Notes: generated from the sequence alone by a model not told the origin. Shown: positions 11,987-23,351, counted from the stretch's first letter. The stretch is DNA of 64,000 nucleotides from Rhypophila decipiens (GCA_033297075.1 MU858097.1:147530-211529), one strand, 5' to 3'. Numbers and translations: made by a program.

Positions 11987-13437
11987 TCATGCCAACTCCC
12001 GCATCTCACCATCTCCCCTTGCGGTATCCAACTCGGCAGCTTGCCCATACTGATGATATGCATAACCTTGATTAGGCTGTTGTTGCTGTTGCTGTTGCTG
12101 TTGCGGCTGTGGCTGATAATATTGCTGCTGCTGCTGTGGTTGACCTTGCATCCCCTGAACGCCCAAGCCCATCTGTGGCTGCGGCGACTGACTCCCATTA
12201 CTAGGAGTAGGCACCGCAAACTGGGAGGTCGTCATGGCAGACATGCTCATGGGCGAGACAGCCCCTTGCATCGGGGGCGGAGAAGACGAATACGGCGGGA
12301 CGGGACTCATAGGCGGGGACGCCCCATATGTAGACTGGAAATACCCGCCTTTGATGTCGCCTGCGTTGGCTGCTATTCCCGAGACTGGTGAGGAAGGTGA
12401 GGATGGTCCAGGTCCGGGTCCGGGCGTGGGTGTTTGAGCCACTTGGGAGACTACCGGTTGGGGCTGGATCTGCTGGGCTTGGACGTTGGGGTCTTGCCGA
12501 CGTCTCCTGAAGACTAGGAAGAAGATTCCGAATCCGATGAGGGCGATCAACGCGACACCACCTACTGCGCCGCCGACGATGGGGCCGATGGGGACAGAAC
12601 TTGCCTCGGCTGCTGGGGTCGCGGGGGTGGTTGAGGATGTGGAGGACGAAGAGGAGGTGGATGACGTGGTGGGTTCGGGCGTTGGCGTGATGGTGATTGT
12701 GACCGAGTCTGGTACTACGAGACTCGCGACTGATTCGGTGAAGACAAGATCGGTGGTCTCGTAGAACGCCGTGCCAAAGTCGTCAGCTGTCCGACCACAG
12801 GCGATCCAGCTGTATCCGCTGTAGCTCCCGGGTCCGTATCGAAGAGTCACGCATGCCGGGAATTCTGAGTCGTCGCTGTAAATCATGATCACGACTCGTC
12901 AGTTGGTAGGTCTGTCTCGAACGTAGTAGTCGGAGGCGATGAGGAGAGCTTACCAAAGCCAAGTGTTCCCGCCCGTCCAAAGATTAGACTGGGTTCGGTC
13001 CAAACAGGTCACTGCTGCTGTGCAGTCTTGCACGTCGGCACTTCTGCAGCAGTCGATCAAGGAGATGGCTGGATCATTGAAGCAGTAGTATCCACTTCCG
13101 CACTCCAGGGGCAAAGCTATTTGTTAAGTCCAGCGGTTAGCATTCGGGCCTGTGATTCATGGGAAGACAACTAACCTTTGTTCCCATTTCTAAAGCCGCA
13201 TGTCTCTGATGCACGTTTCAACAAATGGTTATTATCTCTTCTTGGTTCTCTCACGGCGACCGGTGGGTTGGTGGGTTCAGGGGCCGGCGATCGACCTTCG
13301 AGGTAGTTCTTGGCAGCATTTGTTTGTCGCGGAAGCACTGGTGCGTTCTCATCGTGTGACCAGGCGAAAAGCCATGCTGACGATGCTCCCACCAAGAGCT
13401 GTGAAGCAAGCAACTGCAAATATGTCTGAGACTTCAT
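11987..13437 (-). CDS. Single-pass surface protein with Cys-rich ectodomain and Gln/Pro-rich tail (Mid2/Wsc-like layout)
   Basis: About 437 residues in three exons: 13437-13176, 13116-12954 and 12875-11987. The introns start GTTAGT and GTAAGC and end ATAG and ACAG, with matching phases 1 and 2. The protein begins with a classic signal peptide (MKSQTYLQLLASQLLVGASS). The ectodomain contains ETCGFRNGNK, then LECGSGYYCF, DCCRSADVQDC and TCLDRTQ, and later ACVTLRYG and WIACGRT. This Cys pattern is common to a large group of uncharacterised ascomycete membrane proteins. A Ser/Thr linker precedes one transmembrane helix near residues 239-263, followed by RRRR and a tail rich in Pro, Gln, Met and Ser with poly-Gln runs. 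The layout resembles wall-stress sensors such as Mid2, but homology to them is not established. ATG 13437 is chosen because it begins the signal peptide. Confidence 0.8.
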
Positions 13438-14383
13438 CTCCAATGGGTCCAAGTTTGGACGAGGCACAAGCTGGTGTTGGATCAATGGTCGGGTAGTATT
13501 GTTCAATGGCAGGTTAAAACAACAGAGCAGAGTTGAAGCAGGCTCTCGCAGTCAAGGTCAGTTCGGTTCCCGGGGCATGCAGGGTTTTAAGTCAGTTGAT
13601 TGAGCAGATCGACAATCAACCCATCCATCCTCGGAAACCATCAATGTGATGGCTGGCCAGAGCCGGGGATGGCTCGTGTTTGGGACTGCACATTTAAAGC
13701 CCATGCCGCCACCATACGGTGACAGCAGAGCTCAATGCGTCTCTAGCTCTGTTCATGGTCCCTTCTGATAACTTGGTGACAGTCTCCGAGCCTGATGGCC
13801 CGAAAGGGGAATACGGTGATGCCCCCTGCTCGATGCTGATTCGAAGATGCCGACCCAGCGCTGCAAGTCAAGGGTCGAGCTGAACTTGGGCGTGCCAATA
13901 TTTGGCGCCACAGCTGCAAATCTTATGCAGAAGACCGCCCAGAAGGACGACTTCTTTTCATGATTCTGGTTCGAGAGCCTCATTGTTCCACACCACACGA
14001 CCGCTCCGTGGGGGTGAACTTCCGACCCGGCACTTGGATATTCGTCGTGCTCGTTTGGAGTTCGAAAACATTCTACTCCATGAGGAAAATGGTAGTCGAT
14101 CGAATCAAAACCTTCCTTCTTTGCTTGAGTCTTGACCAATTGACCAATTCATCCTTCCTTCTCTCATAATTCGTGTCTAGCGCCACTGTTGTTTTAACCT
14201 TTCTTTTCCAGCCACTACAAAACGCAAAAATTCCTTGCGATAAAATGCTCATGAAAAATACCGTTGCTTGTGCTCACTGCTAGCTGTAGGCAACTTTTCC
14301 CATTGTAATATATACTCGCTTTCAAGAGGAGAAAAAGTCAAAAAAGATGAACAAGATAGAGAGAGAGAGTCCTTCATAGACTT
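13438..14383. other. Intergenic: surface-protein promoter
   Basis: About 950 bases between the surface-protein start and the first tRNA-His. No coding region is supported and no repeat is evident. Confidence 0.5.
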
Positions 14384-14484
14384 GGGCGAACCCGGAATCG
14401 AACCGGGGTTTGTTCGGATATCAACTGGACGCCCTCGGGAGAAGAAACCACAACGAACCGTCCTAACCACTAGACTATTCACCC
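14384..14484 (-). tRNA. tRNA-His (GTG) with 30-base intron
   Basis: On the minus strand the acceptor stem GGGTGAA pairs with TTCGCCC. The anticodon stem GTTCG/CGAAC encloses the loop TTGTGG...C with anticodon GTG. The T arm is CCCGG TTCGATT CCGGG. A 30-base intron interrupts the loop after position 37, the usual site. T-runs about 25-50 bases downstream on the minus strand could terminate Pol III. The exons are nearly the same as those of the second copy at 14654-14741, but the introns differ in length and sequence. Confidence 0.9.
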
Positions 14485-14653
14485 GGTTTATGCTTATTGT
14501 AGCTGGGTGTGTGTCGGGGCTTAATAGTGGATGCAACGGGAGGCAGAAGCTTAAAAAATATGAACCCAAAAACAAGCAGAAAGAACTGCAAGAACTGCTG
14601 CGTTCTCTGTCTTGTGCTTGGAAAGTAAGCAAGTAAAAATATAAAAAGGAAAT

Positions 14654-14741
14654 GGGCGCACCCGGAATCGAACCGGGGTTTGTTCGGTAATTGTGCTTTT
14701 GAGACCACAACGAACCGTCCTGACCACTAGACTATGCACCC
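14654..14741 (-). tRNA. tRNA-His (GTG) with 17-base intron
   Basis: The acceptor stem GGGTGCA pairs with TGCGCCC. The anticodon arm GTTCG-TTGTGG...C-CGAAC carries GTG, and the T arm matches the neighbouring copy. The intron is 17 bases, after position 37. The downstream minus-strand sequence contains TTTTT within about ten bases, a Pol III terminator. Confidence 0.9.
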
Positions 14742-15614
14742 CTTTTTGGCGTGTTGATTATGTAAGAACGCTAACAATAGCACTTTATAAAGACTTTGCA
14801 TATGGGATTATTTACAGTTTAGGTCCTCAGCTCCACGTTCAAGAGTTGGATCAATCAACACATGGATCTTCGTCGTTGTTCAGACAACAAGCTGACAGCC
14901 GAACGGGGAAGGAACAATGTTATTCAAATGCTATTAAATGGTGAGAGCTCTCTCTCGCAATGACTCTGGGAAAATCCGCATTCTGAAGCTGAGGAATGAG
15001 CCTCCCATGAGTAGCGATCATTGTTCAGGCGCAAGGAAGCACGGGTCAGGAGCATCTTGTTCATCTACAAACCTTGTTGAACAAGGTTTGGAGGAAACAA
15101 GCATTCAATCTCAAGAGCTATCCTCCCCATGACATCCTCTTTCGTCTTATGTCAGTCCGAGGCTCGTGACGTACCAACCGAATGACTAGCCTTCATCGCC
15201 AAATGTTTCAAAAGTTTGTACATATAATTAATTAACTTTGGAATTTATAGATTAGCTTTAGTAAAGGTTATTATAGGGGTATCATACTTTCAGGAGATGT
15301 GAACCTTAGGACTCGCCATCTTATAAATCTCAAAGGTTCAATTCCAATGACCTCCTTCTCCTTTACCCAGCTGTCAAGCAAACGGAAATCAGATCGAATA
15401 TGACCACACCCCACGTCAAACTCTTACAATTTTCAGACCGCAGTCCTCTGCATGTGCCCAGTCCGCTGGGTACAAAAGGAAAAAGACCTTAGCAGGCTAG
15501 TCGTGTCTCTAGTTCTTCCAGCGAGCAAAAGAACACGACCTCACAGGACCAACAATCCCACCACAGCTCTCCCTTTCAACACTCCCCTACCATAACTCTG
15601 AGACAACGAGGACG
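14742..15614. other. Intergenic with a 23-base palindrome
   Basis: AT-rich in part (15210-15290). It contains the inverted repeat CAAACCTTGTT-G-AACAAGGTTTG at 15068-15090. I see no gene. The last 100 bases are pyrimidine-rich and look like the leader of the following gene. Confidence 0.5.
15068..15090. repeat. Perfect 11-base inverted repeat with 1-base centre
   Basis: CAAACCTTGTT is followed by one G and then its exact reverse complement. It could be a protein-binding palindrome or a hairpin. Function is unknown. Confidence 0.7.
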
Positions 15615-17048
15615 ATGAATGGAAATACAGAATCGACGTCATTCGGCGTTCGCGGCGAAGAGGGGAACGTGTCGACGGCATCCCCAGTCTTGTCAGACGC
15701 GGTACCCGACAGCAGGCCAAGAACTACGGCCAATCCATCTCCCACAGGACCGCCAAACGCCCTATTCCCAGACGTCGCCCAAGCATCCACAACAGACACG
15801 CCATCACAGCAACCGGTGGCGATTCCATCGTTTCTACACCCATATGCACCCACTGCTTCACCAGTTACGTCCACCTCTCTTCACCGCTTGGACACGGAGC
15901 ATCCTATCCAAGCTCAAGCAAGGGATGTCCCTAAGCCCAACAACAACAACTGCATCGAGGAGAACCCAGTCCCATGCCTCCGGTGCGTCTCCTACATGCT
16001 GTCTTATCCCGCCAAGGCGCAGAACGAAGTAGACAAACTCCTCGGGCAGGGGATTGTCTGTGCTCGGTTCAAGAACGAGAAGAAGACAGGCGCGGGGAGC
16101 TCGCCCAACTGCCTGCGTTGTCGAACTCGAGATGCTTCTCGGCATTGCCTACCCATCCCGCCCCAACTCCGGGGTCTCGTGCTGGAGATGGTCCAAGAGC
16201 ACAAAGCATATGTCAAGTGGCGATATCCCGAGAACTCGGAACCGGGTCTCGATCGGGTGGCTAGGAAGCTGCACCTCCTCTCCAACCCTGTTTTGTACGA
16301 CAGCTTGGCAGCCATTGGTTACTTCGACGACATTGCCACTGCCAGCTTACCATTAATCCGGACGTTTAGCTTCGAGGAAGGTGCACAGATAAGAAGTGAA
16401 ATTACGGCCAGAGTGAGCAGCTCACGCATTCGTCGACAAGGTGCGAGTTACGGTGCCGCCAATTCCGGAATCAGCGCCAGAGGTGGTAACAGTGGCCAAG
16501 TGCAGAGAAATCCCACTGCTCCTGTATAACGAGCACCGGCTGGCTACCTTCAACTTCCACCTGGATTTTTATCCACCCCGCCGAACCCACCTCAGAGGGG
16601 ACTGGAAGCCTTCTCTACACATGCCACTGGCAATCAGCCAGGCATGGCCGCACCGCGCAGCTTTCTTATCGCGAACTCGGCATTGACAACACGGGCGCCT
16701 CGGGCAGAACATGAAAGGTTATCAGAGGGACAGCAACCACCAATGACCGTCGTAAACCCCAATACATCCAGAAGAAATCCCAACCTCACTTCCAGCGGAC
16801 CGGGGACAACTGGCGGTTCGACGAGTGGGGATTATTTTGGAGGAACGCAGCGAAGTATCGGTATCCTGCCAGTGAACTTGCATATACGAAACACCATGCC
16901 CTCTCAGAGTCCGGAGATGAGCAGTAAGAACAGGAAACGACTCGAGGAAGAGTCAAAGAGCCCGGACATGGACAGGCACAAAAAGAGAAAACTCGGCGAA
17001 GGGCCAACAAGTAAAAAAGTGGTCGAAAACGAGGACACAGGGCAGTAA
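15615..17048 (+). CDS. Uncharacterised Cys-rich protein with basic C-terminus
   Basis: About 453 residues in two exons, 15615-16523 and 16596-17048. The 72-base intron begins GTATAA, ends CTCAG and removes an in-frame stop; both exons are in the same frame. If it is retained, the protein ends at residue 304. The N-terminal 110 residues are rich in Ser, Thr and Pro. A Cys cluster follows: Cys113, 121, 124, 149, 166, 169 and 178, in the arrangement CLRC...C...CLRCR...C. This spacing suggests zinc binding but is not a standard Zn2Cys6 motif. The end is basic (DRHKKRKLGEGPTSKK) and could be a nuclear localisation signal. I do not recognise an experimentally studied family. The splice join is moderately supported. 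Confidence 0.65.
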
Positions 17049-18127
17049 CCTCCTTGAAGTCGTCTTGATGTTCTTGCACAATCACAGTCATTTTGGGGGC
17101 AAAGAAGTCTGCAGTGGCGGTAGCCGGTTATTAATATCACTAGTATGACAGGCGTGGTATTGCTGGAGTAGCATTATAACGTGAAGGCACACGGTGCCTT
17201 ACTCTCTATAGTATAGTCTAGCCTAACAACCGACGTCTTTACGAACCTGCCAATAAAATTTCATTCTATAACATGGGAATAGTGTCAAAGCAAGAACACG
17301 TTCTACAGCATTCACGGGTGGGTGGTTCAATGACTGTGAATGAATATGAACTTTGATATTTGGGGTGCTTGCCTGGAACTTGCTGTAGTTTCCTTTCTTT
17401 GGCCGAATAACAGATACCATCAGGAGATCTATATGGATTTTCTTCCATCTTTGTCACCACTGTGTTGTCAATGCCTTGATTGATGTGTATATGAATCCAT
17501 CCTGCCGCTTCAAGTCCTTGATAGAAATCCATTCCACAGCTACAGATGATGAATCAACAATGTGCCATGACATTACCATCACATGAACAATCTTATCTCC
17601 CACTACATACGGATAGCTACACTAACTAACTCTTGTAGGCGTATATTGACTGCAGAAACGAGTTAGTATCACAGACCAAGGAGCACAAGTGCAGAGACAT
17701 ATTGTCTGTATCACCGCTACAGAGGCAAGACTTGCTTCTCTCCGTTACACTGTTAATAAGCAGGCATCACCTGACTAGCCGGGAATTACATATTCTGGGC
17801 CAATCTTTACGAAAGTTCGTATTGCTGAGTTGACGTGATGTGATTGACGATAAAGACATGCCAGGTTCGCGGACCAAGGGGGTCGTACTAAGAGCCGAGA
17901 CAATAACTATTCAGGCCCCGATCGCCACTTCCCACTTCAGCCATAGTCATAGCAAAAACATGGTCCAGAATTTGTATATATAATATCTCTTGTGGCTCGA
18001 CCTTGTCTCGGTCACAGCTCCTCATCTCCTGACATCGATTATCCTCGACTCACAACAAGTCCAAACCCTCGATACCAGGGAACCCACGCCAGCCTTCCTC
18101 TTCCCCAATATCCACTCAAATCTGACA
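17049..18127. other. Intergenic
   Basis: About 1.1 kb between two plus-strand genes. No supported gene. A TATA-like run lies near its right end (separate entry). Confidence 0.5.
17975..17983 (+). promoter_or_regulatory. Probable TATA element of the small secreted protein gene
   Basis: TATATATAA lies about 145 bases before the chosen ATG at 18128 and is followed by a pyrimidine-containing leader. Position and sequence fit a core promoter; not proven. Confidence 0.4.
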
Positions 18128-18832
18128 ATGCATTCAACCCTCCTCCCAACCCTAGGCCTCAGCCTCCTAGCCCTATCAACCGTCTCAACATCTTGCGTCC
18201 CCGTCCCCTCCGCCTCCCGCGGTTTCCGTCTAGCAGTAAACGTAACGGACCCCACAAAAGACACGAATCAACCCCCTCTACAAGGCCAATACCTCCATCT
18301 CTTACACATAGGCGCAGGTTCAGAGCGCGCCTGCGTCGGACCCTCCCCAGGCCCAATATTCTACCAAAACGGCACCTGCGACGATTTCGCTACGGAAACA
18401 ATAGACATCATCACCGACATTCACAGTCGCCCATGGACTCCAGAACGTCTGTCCCTCGCGGGTTGGGACGATGAGCTGGGACTAGGAATCTACGGATTCT
18501 TCTGGGCTGGATCAGGCGGGATTCGTCTGACGCGATTATGGGATCCTTGTTCGTACTCGACGGTACAAGAGGGCGCACCGACTGAGTCGACGCTGGTGGT
18601 TTGTAGGAATCGGACGATTCCGTATTATGGGCCTGATATCATGTGGGATATTGTCAATTGGGTGCAGGCATCATCGGGGACGCACTTGGTTATTCCTGAG
18701 GGGTGTGTGGCTGTTCGGTTTGTTCCTGAGTGTGCTGTGTTGAATGACGACTTGCCGCCGGATGCGTATAGTAGCCATGAGTTTGCGCAGGAGGTGAGGT
18801 GTTATGAGGATGTGAAGAGTGTTGTTTGGTAA
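18128..18832 (+). CDS. Small secreted protein of an uncharacterised fungal family
   Basis: Intronless protein of 234 residues. The start ATG 18128 begins a clear signal peptide (MHSTLLPTLGLSLLALSTVS) with a likely cleavage near residue 20-25. The mature part begins with GFRLAVNVTDPTKD, includes IGAGSERACVG and IFYQNGTCDDF, and has several Cys and N-glycosylation sequons (NVT, NGT, NRT). The FRLxVNVTD...GxHxGAG...FYxNGT pattern recalls a widespread group of uncharacterised ascomycete secreted proteins; I am reasonably but not completely sure of this. No catalytic motif is visible. The codon use strongly favours C-ending codons in the first half and becomes more mixed later. Confidence 0.75.
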   Translation: MHSTLLPTLGLSLLALSTVSTSCVPVPSASRGFRLAVNVTDPTKDTNQPPLQGQYLHLLHIGAGSERACVGPSPGPIFYQNGTCDDFATETIDIITDIHSRPWTPERLSLAGWDDELGLGIYGFFWAGSGGIRLTRLWDPCSYSTVQEGAPTESTLVVCRNRTIPYYGPDIMWDIVNWVQASSGTHLVIPEGCVAVRFVPECAVLNDDLPPDAYSSHEFAQEVRCYEDVKSVVW

Positions 18833-21545
18833 GAGCTTTGGAGTAGGAATGATTTGATCAAGGTTCGGGGGCTGGACTGAGGTGGTGGTGGTTATGATGG
18901 ATTCTTTGGGATTTGACAGATGATAATGGGATGAGATGTGAGAGCCTGTATATGGACGTCTTGATGACAATATTTTCGTAGTCATAATCTTAATATTTAT
19001 GTATTCATAAGTCCAGGATCGAGCCTACAAGACCTCAAGGAGCAGGGGCCGGTATTTGAGGATAGTTCGAGAAGGATCAAGTAAATATTCTCCTTGAAAA
19101 GTTATTGCTTCGGTGATCGATGATCTAACATGGAGCATCCTTCAACCAAAGCAGCGGTGGACCTGGAGACATCTTCTCCATTGAGACGATGACTCCCAGA
19201 TCCTTGACCCAACGTCACGGTATATTCAAGCCTGTCTCCTAGCTTTCGTCTCTTCGAATTACCACGAGTTATCAATGTCGGCTTTGCGTAACATCCAACC
19301 GCACGCGGGAATGAGGCTCGCAGCCATGTGTACAATCCGCTTATCCCGGAAGTTCACAATGCAATTTCGGGATCGGGATGAACAGAGTTTTGTCAGCCAG
19401 AAGTCCAGTTCCACGTGGGTAGAAATGTCCCGATGTTTTTGTCTAGAACGATGAAATCACGTCCATCGCCTTACCTTTCAGCTTTGTCTTCGCCAATCAT
19501 ATTCGGGCAAGCTTATTCGGCCATGATTCTTGTCGCGAGGAAAGGTTCTTGGGTAAGAGGTGCTGCAATTCTGGAGGTAATCTGTCGTTGACTTTTACCC
19601 TGGACTACTACGGTCCTTGTTCAACGTCCTCATATTGGCTGCTCCCTGACTCCGATATGGTGTATCCTGTCGTGACGTGCGGGAGGGGAATAGCAATTTT
19701 GCAAGAACAATTCGGATTAGCTGTTCGATCTCGATGATATGTGGATCCGGAGAATGATCGGTAGATTTGGCATCATGCCTCAACACCGGCGACCTGCTTG
19801 CCTGACCGGTACGGATATGGGTTGCGGCTTCCTTCCGCGGCTTCCGTCTCGTAATACCCGGATGGTAGTCACGACGGGAGCACAAGTTGGATTTAAGCTC
19901 CCGAGTAAAACCCGGCCAACCTGTTCGTTACTTTGTGCTGGGAAAGTTCGTTGCACAAAACTCATAGAAATCCCTCGAGCAACTAATCTTTATCCAACCG
20001 TAATCCCCGGTGGTGATGAACCAGCTCCGCATGAGACGGTCGTAGCGTGCGTAGCTATCACAAAGCAAGTTCTTTTCACAAAGCTGCGACGGCAGGGCCT
20101 ACGAGGTTACTTATGTCCGGACAGTTTCCGTGGGCAAGAAATATATTAATTGGTTGCTTCCTCCCTCCGTCTTTGCATTGTCAAGTATCGCCTTCCTCGT
20201 GTAGCATTTATCCCGAGATACGCCTCCCGGTCGTGGCATAACAGCTTCTTCTACCGTGCCGCTCGGCTGTTGGAAGGAGGTAAAATGGACCCCAATTTAT
20301 TCTACAGGCAGCATTGCAATGTTTTGTCGGGCTGGTCGGCAATGGTGACTCCCTTCCACGGTAATTAACTCTTAGTAAATATATTCCTCGCTGCATACCC
20401 CTTTCTTGGCTTTGTGCTTGGTGAATCAGTTCAGTTTCCATGACACAAAAGAAACAGCCTTCCTCCCTACCGTCACTCCCGAAGGACGCGGAGAAAAGGA
20501 GTACGATACCGTGGCAGTGTAACCTTTGTGCACGTTCAAGTGTTCCTCAAGCCCCCGAATAAAGTGCCTCTTTCCCCCTTCATCTCACATTCGTATCACC
20601 GAACACTGGCCGAAAACCGGTTTCCAAATCAAGGTGCCATTTTAGACCATCATGGATATAAACATCATGTAGGGGAACCCGTAGGTGGATCGACAAGACG
20701 ATGACCGCTCCATCTCAATGCTTATTTCCTATCTTTCAGCGAATGGGGGATTTCGATCTGCTTTAACGTTGCTTGGCCATGTTCTGTGGGGTTGGTGGCG
20801 CCTACTGCCCTCGACAAATAAGATTCGGCGGTTATGGGCGTTCATTCCCGCTTTTGGCAGGAGCTTGGCGCGGTGACAGGGGCAGGGGTAATAACATGCC
20901 GAGCGGGCCTGACAATGTGTCCAATATCGCAGGAATGACGGAAGCAATGAGCTTATGGAAATGCCGAAGGCCAGTCCTTTTATTTTTGCATGCGAGACGT
21001 GTTGGGACATGTGCAGTTGGCGAGTTCCTCTTGCAGCAAGAACAGACACAACACAGATGGGTACATGTTGTGTAATTTACACCATGGCCATTTACCAGTT
21101 TGGAAAAACAAATTTACCTAAAACGCATAGGCTGGTTGTACAAAAACCGTCGATCCAATGGATTGGGAAGGGGAACCCAGATCCACCCAAAGAGGAAACT
21201 CTCAAAATTTCGAAACCTCATCTCCCTGTGTGCCGGCTGCTGTCTGGAAGCCGCGGATCTTCAAGTCATCAAGGTCCTTTATTCGCGCGTGTGTTTTATG
21301 CAGATCGTCCCAACTCTTGATTCCACCGGTCGGGCTGGGGGGTCTTACCTTCCGCATTTCTGGGTCCCTCGGACAGTCTTTTCCCCCATTCTTTGCATCA
21401 CAATCTTGGTTTCACGTGCTTATCCCTCCACGACGCCCACCGGAGGTTTATTTAAAGAGAGTGGACCGGGAAAAGCTTTCACTCGTGCCACTTAACCTCA
21501 CGACAAGAACCCAAGGACCGGCACACGCGAGCAAAAAACGCCACA
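18833..21545. other. Long intergenic region before the sedolisin gene
   Basis: About 2.7 kb. Several open frames of 60-180 codons overlap here but none shows a domain, splice logic or codon pattern that I trust. It holds the promoter of the peptidase gene at its right end. Confidence 0.5.
21447..21456 (+). promoter_or_regulatory. Probable TATA-like element of the sedolisin gene
   Basis: TTTATTTAAA lies about 95 bases upstream of the start codon at 21546. Spacing fits a fungal core promoter. Confidence 0.4.
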
Positions 21546-23351
21546 ATGAAGCTGCTGTCGTCTCTCATCTTCACAGCGGCCGTGTCGGCTCGCGTCATGG
21601 ACCAGCTTGCCGCTGTGCCCAAGGACTGGAGAGAGCTCCGCGAAGCGACCCCAGACGAGCGGCTCACTCTTCGCATCGGACTCCGACAGCCGCACGTCCA
21701 GGCCCTTGAGCAGACGGTGCTCGACATCTCCACGCCGGGACACCCTCGCTATGGCAAGCACCTCTCCCTGCGTGATCTCCGCGCCTACAACGAGCCATCC
21801 GCAGAGTCGACCGCCAAGGTGATCCAATGGCTCCGCGAATTCGACGTTGACTACTCGGTCAACAACGACTGGATTGCCTTGACTACCACGGTCGGCAAGG
21901 CCAGCCGGCTCCTCAACACCACCTTTGGATGGTTCGAGTACGCAGGCGACAGCAATGGCCACCCCAGGCTCCGCACCCTCTCCTACTCGGTGCCAGATGA
22001 CGTAGCCGAGCACATCGACCTCGTCCAGCCCACAACGCGCTTTGGTCAGCTCGGTCCTAAGCGCTCGACCATCTTTGAGATGCATCGCATCGACGACGAT
22101 GAAGTCTACGCCAAGACAGCCTTTGTTGCCAACGAGGCAGGTGCAGCAGTCAGCTGCTCGCCCTACGCAACCCCAGCCTGCCTCCGCGCGCTGTACAACA
22201 TCAGCTATGTGCCATCTGCCGAAGTAGCCGCAAACAACACCGTCGCATTCGCCTCGTACCTCGAGGAATACGCTCGCTACAGCGACTTCCAAGCCTTCCA
22301 GGAACAGTTACTACCCGCGGCGAAGGGGCAGAATTTCTCAGTGGAACTCATCAACGGCGGACTCAACGACCAGAAGTCCTCCGATGACTCGGGCGAGGCA
22401 AACCTTGACGTCCAGTACGTCCTCGCAGCGAGCTATCCGATCCCCATCCTCGAGTACAGCACGGGCGGGCGCGGCCCGCTAGTACCAACCCGGGACCAGC
22501 CCACGCCCCCAGGATCCAACGAGCCCTACCTGGAATTTCTCCTCTACCTGTTGGCACAGCCCGACTCGAAATTGCCGCAAACCCTCACCACGTCCTATGG
22601 CGAAGAAGAACAGTCCATCCCGCGCGAGTACGCCATCAGAGTGTGCAACCTCTTCATGCAGCTTGGCGGGCGTGGCGTGTCTGTGTTATTCTCATCAGGA
22701 GACTCGGGCCCCGGAAACTCGTGTGTCAGCAACAAGGATAACTCGACCTACTTTGAGCCAACTTTCCCGGCCGGCTGTCCGTGGGTAACTTCGGTGGGCG
22801 CAACCTCGAATACTAATCCAGAAAGAGCTGTGGGCTTTTCTAGCGGAGGCTTCAGTATCTACCACCCACAACCTTCCTACCAGAAAGACGCAGTCCAGCC
22901 GTATCTCAAGTCCATCGGGTCGACTTACTCCAAGTATTTCAACGCTTCGGGACGCGCGATCCCAGACGTCGCCGCGCAAGGGGTTAATTTCCGCGTGTTC
23001 GACAAGGGGTATGCCTCTGGGCTGTCGGGAACGAGTGCGTCTTCGCCTCTTTTCGCGGGCATGGTTGCTTTGTTGAATGCGGCGAGGAAGAGCCAGGGCA
23101 AGCCTGTGTTGGGATTTTTGAACCCGTGGTTGTATAATAATACTGACATGTTTACGGATATCACGGTCGGTGCGGGAATTGGATGTTCGGGTAATCGGGA
23201 ACTGAGGCAGGGCGCAAGATGGAATGCGACTGTGGGTTGGGACCCGGTCACCGGGCTGGGTACGCCCCAGTTTGATGCGATGTTGACGGTTGCTGCGCCG
23301 GGGGTGCCGAACGCTCCTGCTCCTGATCCTGCTGAACCCTATGGCAATTAG
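21546..23351 (+). CDS. Secreted sedolisin-family serine peptidase (tripeptidyl peptidase type)
   Basis: Intronless protein of 601 residues, the usual length for fungal tripeptidyl-peptidases of family S53. It releases tripeptides from the N-terminus of proteins at acidic pH outside the cell (family knowledge). A short signal peptide (MKLLSSLIFTAAVSA) is followed by a pro-domain with GHPRYGKHLS and a predicted cleavage region near residues 170-205. The catalytic set is visible: Glu284 and Asp288 in SGEANLDVQY, oxyanion Asp386 in FSSGDSGPG, and nucleophile Ser497 in SGTSASSP. A C-terminal Ca-binding region is indicated by DITVGAGIGCSG and WDPVTGLGTP. The start ATG begins the signal peptide and follows a short leader. 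It stands alone, with no cluster partners, and probably serves extracellular protein digestion. Confidence 0.95.
   Translation: MKLLSSLIFTAAVSARVMDQLAAVPKDWRELREATPDERLTLRIGLRQPHVQALEQTVLDISTPGHPRYGKHLSLRDLRAYNEPSAESTAKVIQWLREFDVDYSVNNDWIALTTTVGKASRLLNTTFGWFEYAGDSNGHPRLRTLSYSVPDDVAEHIDLVQPTTRFGQLGPKRSTIFEMHRIDDDEVYAKTAFVANEAGAAVSCSPYATPACLRALYNISYVPSAEVAANNTVAFASYLEEYARYSDFQAFQEQLLPAAKGQNFSVELINGGLNDQKSSDDSGEANLDVQYVLAASYPIPILEYSTGGRGPLVPTRDQPTPPGSNEPYLEFLLYLLAQPDSKLPQTLTTSYGEEEQSIPREYAIRVCNLFMQLGGRGVSVLFSSGDSGPGNSCVSNKDNSTYFEPTFPAGCPWVTSVGATSNTNPERAVGFSSGGFSIYHPQPSYQKDAVQPYLKSIGSTYSKYFNASGRAIPDVAAQGVNFRVFDKGYASGLSGTSASSPLFAGMVALLNAARKSQGKPVLGFLNPWLYNNTDMFTDITVGAGIGCSGNRELRQGARWNATVGWDPVTGLGTPQFDAMLTVAAPGVPNAPAPDPAEPYGN

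Noticed and set aside
13753..14139. A 128-codon minus-strand frame near the tRNA genes
   Set aside because: No signal peptide, motif or start context; overlapping frames exist on the other strand.
15300..15360. Possible tRNA T-arm (GGTTCAATTCC)
   Set aside because: No matching acceptor, D or anticodon arms in the flanking sequence.
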